Positions 26,489 to 34,313 of a stretch of 64,000 bases of DNA are shown piece after piece; the stretch's first letter is position 1; every line of letters begins with the position of its first letter. The translations under genes were made by a program, and so were the position numbers. The stretch comes from an uncultured Alphaproteobacteria bacterium (lineage in GTDB: Bacteria > Pseudomonadota > Alphaproteobacteria > Thalassobaculales > Thalassobaculaceae), in the NCBI GenBank assembly GCA_902629125.1, contig CACOPQ010000006.1:27603-91602 (forward strand), written 5' to 3'. Below the pieces are notes generated by a model. The model was not told the DNA's origin. It searched no databases and saw only the letters and a program-made list of their open reading frames with translations.

Positions 26489-27099
26489 TTAATGGCGAGG
26501 AAAAATTAGACCTAAAAAAGACTGCACTGATTTTGTGTGATCTTCAAAACGACTTTTTGCATCCAGATGGGGCTTACGGGCGTAATGGAATGTCAAAACC
26601 GGAGATATCAGTATTGCCGGATCGCTTGAAGCCTGTAGCTGATAAAATTAAATCGGAAAATGGTTGGGTTATTTCTACGCATTTTACTCTGGTGGAGGGA
26701 AAAAATGGAAAGCCATTTATATCTGAGCATTTAAGAGTGCTTAGGCCATTTTTAGGCGAGGGAGATTTTAAATCTGGTAGTTGGGGGCATGACATTATAG
26801 ATACTCTTAGTCCTGTTGATATAAAAATTGAGAAGATTGCGTTTTCGGCATTTTATATGAGTAGGCTCGATTGGGTCTTGAAAAAGATTGGTGTTGATAA
26901 TCTTATCTTTGCCGGTATCGTCACGAATGGTGGGGTAGCCTCAACACTGAGGGATGCTCATGTTCGGGATTACCATTCTTTTCTATTAAGTGATGGTTGT
27001 GCTGCGTTCAGCTTAGATACTCACCAGACAGCTGTTGCGGCTTTAGCTCCGGTAGCAGAAATTTATACCTGCTCAAAATTTCTGGAGTGCTTAGTTTGA
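26485..27099 (+). CDS. Isochorismatase-fold hydrolase lacking the catalytic Cys
   Basis: A 204-residue protein of the isochorismatase/cysteine-hydrolase fold. The Asp of the triad is D19 (ILCDLQNDF) and the Lys is K117 (KIEKIAFSAFYMSRL). In amidases of this fold a Cys follows in TNxCV; here the sequence is GIVTNGGVASTLRDAH, with Gly150 at that place. True isochorismatases such as PhzD also lack the Cys, so this is not simply a dead enzyme, but a Cys-dependent amidase such as N-carbamoylsarcosine hydrolase is unlikely. The TTG start overlaps the hyuA stop, and its own stop overlaps the next TTG start the same way. Confidence 0.8.
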   Translation: MINGEEKLDLKKTALILCDLQNDFLHPDGAYGRNGMSKPEISVLPDRLKPVADKIKSENGWVISTHFTLVEGKNGKPFISEHLRVLRPFLGEGDFKSGSWGHDIIDTLSPVDIKIEKIAFSAFYMSRLDWVLKKIGVDNLIFAGIVTNGGVASTLRDAHVRDYHSFLLSDGCAAFSLDTHQTAVAALAPVAEIYTCSKFLECLV

Positions 27100-28502
27100 G
27101 CAAGGTTCGGTTCGAAGAGATAATTAAATATGACCATAAGGTTGGCATCGCAATAGTTGGAGCAGGAGCCGCGGGTCTAGTGGCGGCTCTCGCAGCGAAA
27201 GACAATGGCGCTGACGTTATGGTATTCGAACGTGATAAAGAACCTAGTGGTTCTACTGCGCTTTCATCGGGTTTCATCCCTGCCTGCAACACGCGTTGGC
27301 AGAATGCTATTGGAAGTAAAGATACCGTCGATCTTTTCGTGGATGATATTCAAAGAAAAAATAAAAATCAAGCGGACCGGCAGTTTGTTAGAAATGTTTG
27401 CTCTATATCGGGAGAGGTTCTTCATTGGTTGGTAGACCAACATAAGCAGGAATTCATTCTGATAGATCAATTTCTCTATCCAGGACATACTACCCACAGA
27501 ATGCACGCTCATCCAAACAGAACAGGTTTAGCGCTTATCAATAGCCTGTTTGCAGCCGTAAATAAGGTGGGGATAGATGTTGTTTGTTCGGCGCAAGTAG
27601 AGGATTTGTTTGCAAGGGTAGATGGTACGATACACGGCCTTTCTATCAAGCGACCAGACGGAATAGTAGAAATAGTTGGTTGTGATGCGTTGATATTTGC
27701 GTGCAACGGGTTTGGTGGGAACCGTATTATGGTTGACGAGTTCATTCCAGAAATGTCTGACGGCCTTTATTTTGGTCATGCTGGCAATAAAGGTGACTCA
27801 GTATTATGGGCACAGCAGTTGGGTGTGAGTTTGTCACAAATGGGTTCCTACCAGGGGCATGGGTCCGTTGCGACACCTCACGGGGTGTTAATTACATGGG
27901 CTATTATAATGGAAGGTGGAATACAACTGAATTGTGATGGGGTTAGGTTTTCTAACGAAACTGAAGGGTATTCTGAACAAGCATTAAATGTTTTGAAACA
28001 ACCAGAAGGGATAGCATGGAACGTTTTTGATGAACGTCTTCATAATCTAGGTCTAGAGTTTGAAGATTATCGGAGAGCAGAAGAAACCGGAGCAATACGC
28101 ATTGCCAATTCAATTGAAAGCTTAGCAGATATTATTGGTGCACCCGTTGACACAATAAATAAGTCTTTGGAAGAGATATATGATTTTTCGAATACTAATT
28201 TATCTTGTCCATTTGGACGCGTTTTTGAAAATAAGAAGGAACTTCGAGGTCCGCCTTTTTATCTCGTTAAAGTTACTGGCGCTCTTTTCCATACACAAGG
28301 TGGAATAGTTGTTAATAATCAAGCACGAGTTATGAGAAGTGATGGATCAAAGCTACCAAATGTTTTCGCAAGTGGTGGTGCTGCAGTTGGGGTATCAGGA
28401 ACTGGCGTTGATGGATACCTGTCAGGAAATGGTCTGCTGACAGCAATGACGCTGGGTTATTTGGCTGGACGCTCCGCTGGCGAACAGGTTAATAAAGCAT
28501 AA
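27096..28502 (+). CDS. FAD-dependent oxidoreductase, fumarate reductase / ketosteroid dehydrogenase-like
   Basis: A 468-residue FAD_binding_2 flavoprotein. I place the start at TTG 27096 (first codons LSKVRFEE), which overlaps the preceding stop as TTGA and leaves a normal lead into the FAD motif VGIAIVGAGAAGLVAALAAK. Other landmarks are EPSGSTALSSGFIPA, FACNGFGGNRIMVDEFIPEM, a substrate-domain GALFHTQGGIVV and the C-terminal FASGGAAVGVSGTGVDGYLS that closes the FAD site. The family carries out alkene reductions and ketosteroid-type dehydrogenations. As the last gene of the cassette it may reduce or desaturate a ring or an acid product. Confidence 0.85.
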   Translation: MSKVRFEEIIKYDHKVGIAIVGAGAAGLVAALAAKDNGADVMVFERDKEPSGSTALSSGFIPACNTRWQNAIGSKDTVDLFVDDIQRKNKNQADRQFVRNVCSISGEVLHWLVDQHKQEFILIDQFLYPGHTTHRMHAHPNRTGLALINSLFAAVNKVGIDVVCSAQVEDLFARVDGTIHGLSIKRPDGIVEIVGCDALIFACNGFGGNRIMVDEFIPEMSDGLYFGHAGNKGDSVLWAQQLGVSLSQMGSYQGHGSVATPHGVLITWAIIMEGGIQLNCDGVRFSNETEGYSEQALNVLKQPEGIAWNVFDERLHNLGLEFEDYRRAEETGAIRIANSIESLADIIGAPVDTINKSLEEIYDFSNTNLSCPFGRVFENKKELRGPPFYLVKVTGALFHTQGGIVVNNQARVMRSDGSKLPNVFASGGAAVGVSGTGVDGYLSGNGLLTAMTLGYLAGRSAGEQVNKA

Positions 28503-28555
28503 AACGCGCATGTGCTCCAGGCTTCTTAGACACCTAAATCGCAAATCAACAATTG

Positions 28556-28954
28556 TTAATCTAAAACAAATGTTGGCACAGGAGGGCCGTCGGCCTCCTC
28601 AGTTTCGGAAAATTTCAATTTTACTCGTTGACCAATAGCTAGGGCGTCCAGATCGCACTCGATTATATTTGTCATCATTGTAGGTCCTTCATCTAAAGTA
28701 ATATAGGCGATGGCGAAGGGAGGATCGGCTCTACGTAAGACGCTCCAAGAGTAGATCTCACCCTTGCCGGAGGCCTCAATAAGCGTAACATCTTGGGTCC
28801 CACAGTGAGGGCAGATACCCCTAGGATAAAAGTGTTTTTCATTACAAGAATTACAATTACCCACCATCAGTTGTCCATTTTTTGCGGCAGACCAAAACTG
28901 CTCGGTATCAGGGTCCACAATAGGGGACGGAAATGTTCGTTGTTTTGCAGTCAT
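28556..28954 (-). CDS. DUF35 OB-fold / zinc-ribbon protein, thiolase partner
   Basis: A 132-residue DUF35-type protein. The zinc ribbon uses NCNSCNEKHFYPRGICPHCG (two CxxC pairs), and the OB-fold part has GKGEIYSWSVL and FAIAYITLDEG. DUF35 proteins pair with thiolase-like partners, for example ChsH2 with the aldolase Ltp2 in steroid side-chain breakdown. Here the thiolase-like gene ends five bases upstream, which fits that pairing. The ribosome site GGGAG lies about 10 bases before the ATG. Confidence 0.88.
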   Translation of the reverse strand: MTAKQRTFPSPIVDPDTEQFWSAAKNGQLMVGNCNSCNEKHFYPRGICPHCGTQDVTLIEASGKGEIYSWSVLRRADPPFAIAYITLDEGPTMMTNIIECDLDALAIGQRVKLKFSETEEADGPPVPTFVLD

Positions 28955-28959
28955 TTGAT

Positions 28960-30129
28960 TTACTCCCGTTCCATAATAACAGTTGCGCTGCCATGACGTG
29001 TTCCGAGTGATCCACCGGTCCCATGGGCTAGAGCCAAATCACAATTTTGGACCTGCACGTTTGGATGAGCTTCTCCACGAAGTTGGCGAACCGCTTCTAT
29101 TACCTTTGTTAAACCTCCCCGGTTTGCTGGATGATTATTACACAAGCCACCCCCGTCTGTATTAAAAGGCAGCTTTCCGGTCCCGGCGATCAAATTTCCA
29201 TCTGATACAAACGCGCCGCCCTTACCTTTTTCACAAAATCCTAAATCTTCGAGTTGCATAAGTACAGTTATTGTGAAGCTATCATATATAGACGCATATT
29301 TTATATCTTTTGGTTTTACGTGGGCCTCTTCAAAAGCCATGGGGCCCGACCAGACGGCACCGGAATATGTCAAATCTATCTTGCCACCCATCTGATGTTT
29401 AGGTGCCTCACCTGCGCCAATAACTTTTACTAGTGGTCGTTTCAAGGTTTTCGCTATTTCTGGAGAGGTTACGATAATAGCGCCTCCTCCATCACTTATG
29501 ACGCAGCAATCTAAACGGTGAAGTGGGTCTGCTATCATAGGCGAATTGACAACTTCATCCACTGTTACAACGTTTTTCAGCATTGCATGTTCGTTGTATT
29601 GTGCATGATGCGATGCCGCAACTTTTATCCATGCGAGTTGCTCACTCGTCGTTCCATATTCGTACATATGCCGCTGAGCACACATTGCATACATATTGAC
29701 TACAGTTGGACCAAATGGAAATTCGAATGCTACATCCGGCGCGGAAGAACCGTAATTACGAGGTGCTGTTCCTGTAGCCATTCCTTCGGCTCTTGGCCTT
29801 CCCGCAAGGGTTATTAAAGCTACTGAACATTTTCCCATTGCAATGGCTTCCGCAGCGTGGCCAACGTGCAGAACATATGAAGATCCGCCGGTTTCGGTGG
29901 CATCAATATGTTTTAGTTTTAGACCCATATAATCTACGAGCGATAGAGGTCCTAAACCTGGAGCATCTCCTGCACAAAAATATCCATCGACGTCGTCCTT
30001 GGTTAAACCGGCATCCTTCAAAGCACCAAGAGCCGACTCGGCATGCAGTTGTGCCAACGATTTATCAGTTGCTTTTCGCGTAGGATGTTCAAAAACACCT
30101 GCTATGTAAGCTTTTCCATTTATACTCAT
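28960..30129 (-). CDS. Thiolase-superfamily (lipid-transfer/SCP-x-like) protein, Cys replaced by Ser
   Basis: A 389-residue thiolase-fold protein of the lipid-transfer/acetyl-CoA acetyltransferase group. The usual nucleophile region NxxCASG is here ATETGGSSYVLHVGHAAEAI, with Ser83-Ser84 and no Cys. The C-terminal half has NTDGGGLCNNHPANRGG and ALAHGTGGSLGTRHGSA. This pattern resembles Ltp2-like retro-aldolases, which act with a DUF35 protein and do not use a thiolase Cys. An acyl-CoA C-C cleavage role is therefore more likely than classical thiolysis. An AGGGA ribosome site precedes the ATG. Confidence 0.85.
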   Translation of the reverse strand: MSINGKAYIAGVFEHPTRKATDKSLAQLHAESALGALKDAGLTKDDVDGYFCAGDAPGLGPLSLVDYMGLKLKHIDATETGGSSYVLHVGHAAEAIAMGKCSVALITLAGRPRAEGMATGTAPRNYGSSAPDVAFEFPFGPTVVNMYAMCAQRHMYEYGTTSEQLAWIKVAASHHAQYNEHAMLKNVVTVDEVVNSPMIADPLHRLDCCVISDGGGAIIVTSPEIAKTLKRPLVKVIGAGEAPKHQMGGKIDLTYSGAVWSGPMAFEEAHVKPKDIKYASIYDSFTITVLMQLEDLGFCEKGKGGAFVSDGNLIAGTGKLPFNTDGGGLCNNHPANRGGLTKVIEAVRQLRGEAHPNVQVQNCDLALAHGTGGSLGTRHGSATVIMERE

Positions 30130-30203
30130 ATGTTTTTCCCTGGTTTGTGTCTTTTCTGTTCTACTACTCCGATGGTTGTGTTTCTAGTTTTTGATTGAAA
30201 AAT

Positions 30204-30231
30204 TTTATCAGCATTCTGATAAATTTTTTTT
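30204..30231 (-). terminator. Intrinsic terminator hairpin after the lactonase gene
   Basis: An 8-base stem TTTATCAG / CTGATAAA with a four-base loop (CATT) lies between the lactonase stop and the thiolase start. It is followed by a T-run on both strands: eight T on the plus strand, and A then five T on the minus strand. The minus-strand reading would end the lactonase transcript about 25 bases after its stop. Confidence 0.6.
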
Positions 30232-30254
30232 GCGTTTTTTATTTCGCCTAGCGC

Positions 30255-31415
30255 TTACAGGAAACCCGCCCAGAAAAGCAGTTGATCTTTTGCGTGAAAG
30301 TTTATCTGCTGTTTGAGAGCTAATTTCCCATTTGCTGCAATTTCGTAACTGACGAGACTCAGGGGTAAAGAAGTGGCTTTGCCATTGAAATTTAATTTTT
30401 TTGCTGCCTCTGAATTGGCGGCTACCAACATTTTTCCAGACTTATGGATCGAAAATGTTCGTGGAAGTGAGCCGAATGTGTCAACAGATTGAATTAATGA
30501 GGGTTTAAAGGAAATTTCATCTATTTCAAATACAGCAATATTGTCCTCGCCGTTAGGAATTACTCCAGTATTTATAGGTGCAGCGGCGTAGGTACGATTT
30601 GAGACGTAAACAAATTTTCCAGAGGGGTGCAGGTGTATTGCTGAATTTGCTTGTCGTGCCCCCAGCTGTAATGGTTTTGATAAAGTAGATGTTGTGAATA
30701 AAGGATTATCAGCGATTCCGTCATCCCCGATCTTAAAGGTATGGAGTTCGCTTTGCCGTTCAATGGCAAGATAAAACCAGTTACCATTAGGATGAAAGTC
30801 AAGATGGCGAGCGCCAAAACCTAATCCACCAAAGGGGCTAATTGTTTTGGTGTCGCGAAGTTCCCCATCTTCTAAATCAAAAAGTTTTAAGCAGCCGGGT
30901 TGTTCGGATGCGGTGTCAGTTGCGTCGTAACCACGACATACAACGATCAAAGTTTTTCCATCGGGGGTAACCCGTACTTGGTGTCCAAATATTCCTACTT
31001 GATCTCTAGATAATTGAATTGTCTTCTTGCCGATATCGCCGTTAGTTTCGATTTTATGAACAGATAACGAACTTGGATTATTATATGCAGTAAAAAGATT
31101 TCTACCCGTTTCATCAGTACAAAGGTGAATAGGACGATATGGTACCCTTTGCTGGGAGCCCAAAATTACAGGTTCTCCCGTATTTCTATCAATAGAACAC
31201 GCGAGAATAGAATGGTTAGAGCCCTTCTTGCCTGGACCACCGTCACTGAGAGCTAGGTAAATAATGTCTTTTTGCGGATGAGCCCAAACATATTGAATGT
31301 TAGAACCAAAGTCCTTGCTTCCAAAAAAATCTAATTTGTGGGCAATCAAGTCTGGTAAATACCATGAGAATTGAGTTCCAATGGATGCATACAAATATTG
31401 AAAGCTATCTTTCAT
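30255..31415 (-). CDS. Lactonase family beta-propeller protein (6-phosphogluconolactonase-like)
   Basis: A 386-residue seven-bladed beta-propeller of the lactonase/Pgl (YbhE-type) family. The repeated blade signature is visible as NIQYVWAHPQKDIIYLALSD, RVTPDGKTLIVVCRGYDAT, RHLDFHPNGNWFYLAIERQS, AIHLHPSGKFVYVSNRTY and FSIHKSGKMLVAANSEA. A lactone hydrolase role is expected, but many members have no assigned substrate. No signal peptide is seen, so it is probably cytosolic. An AGGACTT ribosome site precedes the ATG. It is a single gene, closed by the terminator at 30204. Confidence 0.82.
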   Translation of the reverse strand: MKDSFQYLYASIGTQFSWYLPDLIAHKLDFFGSKDFGSNIQYVWAHPQKDIIYLALSDGGPGKKGSNHSILACSIDRNTGEPVILGSQQRVPYRPIHLCTDETGRNLFTAYNNPSSLSVHKIETNGDIGKKTIQLSRDQVGIFGHQVRVTPDGKTLIVVCRGYDATDTASEQPGCLKLFDLEDGELRDTKTISPFGGLGFGARHLDFHPNGNWFYLAIERQSELHTFKIGDDGIADNPLFTTSTLSKPLQLGARQANSAIHLHPSGKFVYVSNRTYAAAPINTGVIPNGEDNIAVFEIDEISFKPSLIQSVDTFGSLPRTFSIHKSGKMLVAANSEAAKKLNFNGKATSLPLSLVSYEIAANGKLALKQQINFHAKDQLLFWAGFL

Positions 31416-31451
31416 TTTAAGTCCTGATCGAAGTTACTCTTAACCAGTCAC

Positions 31452-31479
31452 ACTATTGTTTTTCATACTATTGTTTTTC
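31452..31479. repeat. Short tandem repeat, 15-base period
   Basis: ACTATTGTTTTTC occurs twice, at 31452 and 31467, in the 280-base gap between the lactonase gene and the class III aminotransferase gene. The gap otherwise shows no gene. It could be a chance duplication or part of a binding region. Confidence 0.5.
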
Positions 31480-31695
31480 GTAATGAAGTTTAAATAAATA
31501 ATTGGCAGATAATATTGTTTAACTTGTAACGAACGATATTAGAGTAGATATTTATAATTTTGGCGCTTTCTTTCTGTTATAATTTATTTTTTTGTGTAAT
31601 GTGTCAGCTAGCAAACCGTGTAAGGCTTCTTAACGTCAAATCAATAGCTGCTCAGAGTTTGACCAGAAATTAAAACCTATTGGAGTTTTAGAGAC

Positions 31696-33072
31696 ATGCC
31701 GGATCAAATGATTTCAAACTCTCAAATTATTGGCGCGTACAGGGAAAAAACTCCCGGATCAGAAAAACTGTCAATGGAAGCCAATGAGGTCCTTCCTAGC
31801 GGTATAACGCACGATTCTCGATATTTGAAACCATATGCCCTTTACATTGATAAAGCTGAAGGCCCCCATAAGTGGGATGTTGATGGTAATCGTTATGTGG
31901 ACTATTTTGGAGGACACGGAGCCCTTCTACTTGGACATTGTCATCCGGAAGTAACTGAGGCGGTACAAAATGCCTTAGGCGCGGGGACCCAATTTGGAGC
32001 AAACCATCCAAAAGAAGTGGAATGGGCCAACCAAGTCATAAAAATGGTCCCTTCTGTTGAACGAGTCCGCTTTACTTCATCTGGTACCGAGGCGACTTTG
32101 ATGGCGTTACGCCTTTCGAGGTCATTCACCGGCAAAACTAAATTTATTCGTTTTAAGACACATTTTCATGGTTGGCATGACCATATGACAACAGGTTATT
32201 CAAACCATTTTGATGGAACAGCTACCGCTGGAGTTCTAGATAACATAGCGTCTAATGTTATTCTGGTATCTCCACAAGACATTTCGGAAATTAAGTCGGT
32301 GATAGATCGCGACGACGATATCGCTGCCGTAATTGTTGAACCCACAGGATCATCATTTGGAATGGTCCCTATGGGAGAAGAGTTTTTGGCATCTGTCAGA
32401 GAAATAACGGCTGCTCAAGGTATTCTTCTAATTTTCGATGAGGTGGTTACAGGATTTAGGTGTGCACCAGGTGGAGCGCAAGAAGCATACGGAATTACGC
32501 CTGACCTCACAACGATGGCAAAAATTCTGGCGGGAGGTTTGCCTGGGGGTGCTGTCGGTGGCCGGAAGGAAATTCTGGAGGAATTAGATTTTGAAAAAAC
32601 GGCTGAAAGAGGACGTGAAAAAATTCAGCACCCCGGTACCTATAACGCAAATCCAGTATCTGCAACTGCAGGTATCACGGCATTAAAAATTATTGAAAGC
32701 ACTGATGCCTGTAAGAGGGCGAATGAGTCTGCATCGTGGTTAAGAAATCAATTCAACAAGACCTTTGAAGAAAAAAATATATCTTGGGCAGCGTACGGAA
32801 CTTTTTCAGGTGTGCATATCTTTATGAATAGAGGTGGTATTCCGTTGCAACCATTAAATTTTGATGCAGCAACTATTTCCTATAAAGAGCTTAAGAATAA
32901 GGATCCTCAGGTTGTGACAAAGTTGCGTTTGGCGATGGCTATAAACGGTGTTGATTTTAATAATTCACCTGGAGCACAGCTTTCGGCGATGCATACAAAA
33001 GACGATTTAGAATTTACCGTTGGAGCATTCAGTGAAGCACTGGATATGCTTAAACGCGATGGAGAACTTTAA
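31696..33072 (+). CDS. Class III aminotransferase, glutamate-1-semialdehyde aminomutase-like
   Basis: A 458-residue PLP enzyme of the class III group closest in pattern to HemL-type aminomutases. Landmarks are HKWDVDGNRYVDYFGGHGAL, VRFTSSGTEATLMALRLS, FKTHFHGWHD, ILLIFDEVVTGFR (Asp248) and the Lys276 region TTMAKILAGGLPGGAVGG. There are no other heme-synthesis genes near, and the long C-terminal part (residues beyond 420) differs from ordinary HemL, so a catabolic aminotransferase acting on an amino acid is more likely. The gene is alone, with the convergent DUF364 gene eight bases after its stop. Confidence 0.82.
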   Translation: MPDQMISNSQIIGAYREKTPGSEKLSMEANEVLPSGITHDSRYLKPYALYIDKAEGPHKWDVDGNRYVDYFGGHGALLLGHCHPEVTEAVQNALGAGTQFGANHPKEVEWANQVIKMVPSVERVRFTSSGTEATLMALRLSRSFTGKTKFIRFKTHFHGWHDHMTTGYSNHFDGTATAGVLDNIASNVILVSPQDISEIKSVIDRDDDIAAVIVEPTGSSFGMVPMGEEFLASVREITAAQGILLIFDEVVTGFRCAPGGAQEAYGITPDLTTMAKILAGGLPGGAVGGRKEILEELDFEKTAERGREKIQHPGTYNANPVSATAGITALKIIESTDACKRANESASWLRNQFNKTFEEKNISWAAYGTFSGVHIFMNRGGIPLQPLNFDAATISYKELKNKDPQVVTKLRLAMAINGVDFNNSPGAQLSAMHTKDDLEFTVGAFSEALDMLKRDGEL

Positions 33073-33080
33073 TAGGAAAA

Positions 33081-33812
33081 TTAATTTCCGATACTCAAGA
33101 CACCAAAGCGACCAAAGCGCTTAAATTGTTTAACACCCGCATCCCTTGCTATGAGTTTAGATATTTCTTTTGGATTGGTAGTAACAAAGCCGGCTAGTCT
33201 ACTTATGCCGTAACGTCCAAGCAGCGGTGACATTGGTGTTCCGGGGCCAATAACGCTTACGTGGGCATTCTTCACTAAACTTAAAATTGTCTCCAGGGAT
33301 CCATTTACCCATGTAGATGCCGTAATTATAAGTCGATCACACGTCGGGATAAGCTGAGGGGCGGCACTTTCTGGGTAATCTTGTGGCCCAGGATTTCTTT
33401 CAAGAACATATGCGTTTGGTAGTTTTCGGCCTAAACCCGGAAATCTTCCTACAACAACAATTTTTTCATCAGCATCGGCTTTAACATCTAGGCCGTTTTC
33501 TGTGCTCAGTTCCAGATTCAGTGTATTTATAAGAGAGTTTATTGTTGCGCATCCAATTGCTCGTTTAAGAGCATTTTGCGAATAGCAGAAATCAATAATT
33601 TCATTCGTTGATTGGCCTCTTACCGCGTGTAAGTATTTTACAAACTCATTCTTATTGTATTCCGAAGGATTAGCTACTAAACCTGCCCCATAATGCGTTT
33701 CAATTAATATCCAATATTTTCCAATTGTTAAATTTTTTACAGTTGCCGATGGCAGGTTTTGCTTGAATGCTTCAAAGCCCAATGGCGTATTTGGAAAATT
33801 TAATTTTATCAT
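33081..33812 (-). CDS. DUF364 (putative metal-chelation, Rossmann-like) protein
   Basis: A 243-residue protein in two parts: an N-terminal DUF4213-like domain (KYWILIETHYGAGLVANPSE) and a C-terminal DUF364 domain with KIVVVGRFPGLGRKL, CDRLIITASTWVNGSLE and VSVIGPGTPMSPLLGRYGIS. DUF364 has been suggested to bind heavy metals; relatives occur next to metal transporters and molybdoenzymes. Its ATG overlaps the stop of the DMT gene upstream (ATGA). The formate dehydrogenase genes lie just upstream on the same strand. A link to molybdenum or other metal handling is an inference only. Confidence 0.78.
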   Translation of the reverse strand: MIKLNFPNTPLGFEAFKQNLPSATVKNLTIGKYWILIETHYGAGLVANPSEYNKNEFVKYLHAVRGQSTNEIIDFCYSQNALKRAIGCATINSLINTLNLELSTENGLDVKADADEKIVVVGRFPGLGRKLPNAYVLERNPGPQDYPESAAPQLIPTCDRLIITASTWVNGSLETILSLVKNAHVSVIGPGTPMSPLLGRYGISRLAGFVTTNPKEISKLIARDAGVKQFKRFGRFGVLSIGN

Positions 33813-34264
33813 CTTTGGAACTGAATGATAGCCATTCCAAAAACAACCATAACTGCCCCAAAAAGTTTTCCAAATGTAATAGGATGTTTTTGAAAGCCAA
33901 CTACACCAAAATGATCAAGTAAGAGTGAAGCTGTTACAATTCCAAGAATGGTAACAGAGACATAAGCTGCCGCTCCCATTTTGGGGGCAAAGTTTAATGC
34001 ACCAAATACCGCAAAAGCACCAATAACGCCGCCGCAATACATCCACCAAGGAGCAGCCATTGCAACTTTGACAGAGGGTAATTTTACCCGCACTAGAAGC
34101 ATTACAATGAGGATGGAAAGCGTTGCTACAGTCGTATTCGTGGCTGCTGCAAGTAGCGGATGCCCTAAAGATTTTCCAAGAAGACTATTAATTCCGGCCT
34201 GAAGAGGAGCGCCACAACCAATAATGAGGGCAACGATGAAGTATCCCAGGTACGTTGCTGACAT
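33809..34264 (-). CDS. DMT family transporter of the YdcZ (DUF606) type
   Basis: A 151-residue membrane protein with five hydrophobic segments, the half-size DMT layout of the YdcZ/DUF606 family. Landmarks are LIIGCGAPLQAGINSLLGKS, WMYCGGVIGAFAVFGALNFA, and AAAYVSVTILGIVTASLLLD followed by HFGVVGF. Such small proteins usually work as dimers. It starts with AAGGAAAA upstream, and its stop overlaps the DUF364 start, so the two are co-translated. It lies 49 bases after the formate dehydrogenase alpha gene and may be read through from it. Confidence 0.83.
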   Translation of the reverse strand: MSATYLGYFIVALIIGCGAPLQAGINSLLGKSLGHPLLAAATNTTVATLSILIVMLLVRVKLPSVKVAMAAPWWMYCGGVIGAFAVFGALNFAPKMGAAAYVSVTILGIVTASLLLDHFGVVGFQKHPITFGKLFGAVMVVFGMAIIQFQR

Positions 34265-34313
34265 AACAATTTTCCTTGTCCAACCGTTGTTGAGTTTTTA
34301 TAGCTTGGCGTTA

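Noticed and set aside
26485..27099. N-carbamoylsarcosine amidohydrolase, which would complete a route to sarcosine
   Set aside because: The nucleophilic Cys required for that enzyme is Gly150 here.
31452..31479. 15-base tandem repeat as a regulatory element
   Set aside because: Only two copies in an AT-rich gap and no symmetry; kept as a repeat but not promoted to a finding.
31696..33072. Heme biosynthesis HemL
   Set aside because: Only the general class III aminotransferase pattern is shared; no heme synthesis genes are near, and the C-terminal part differs.
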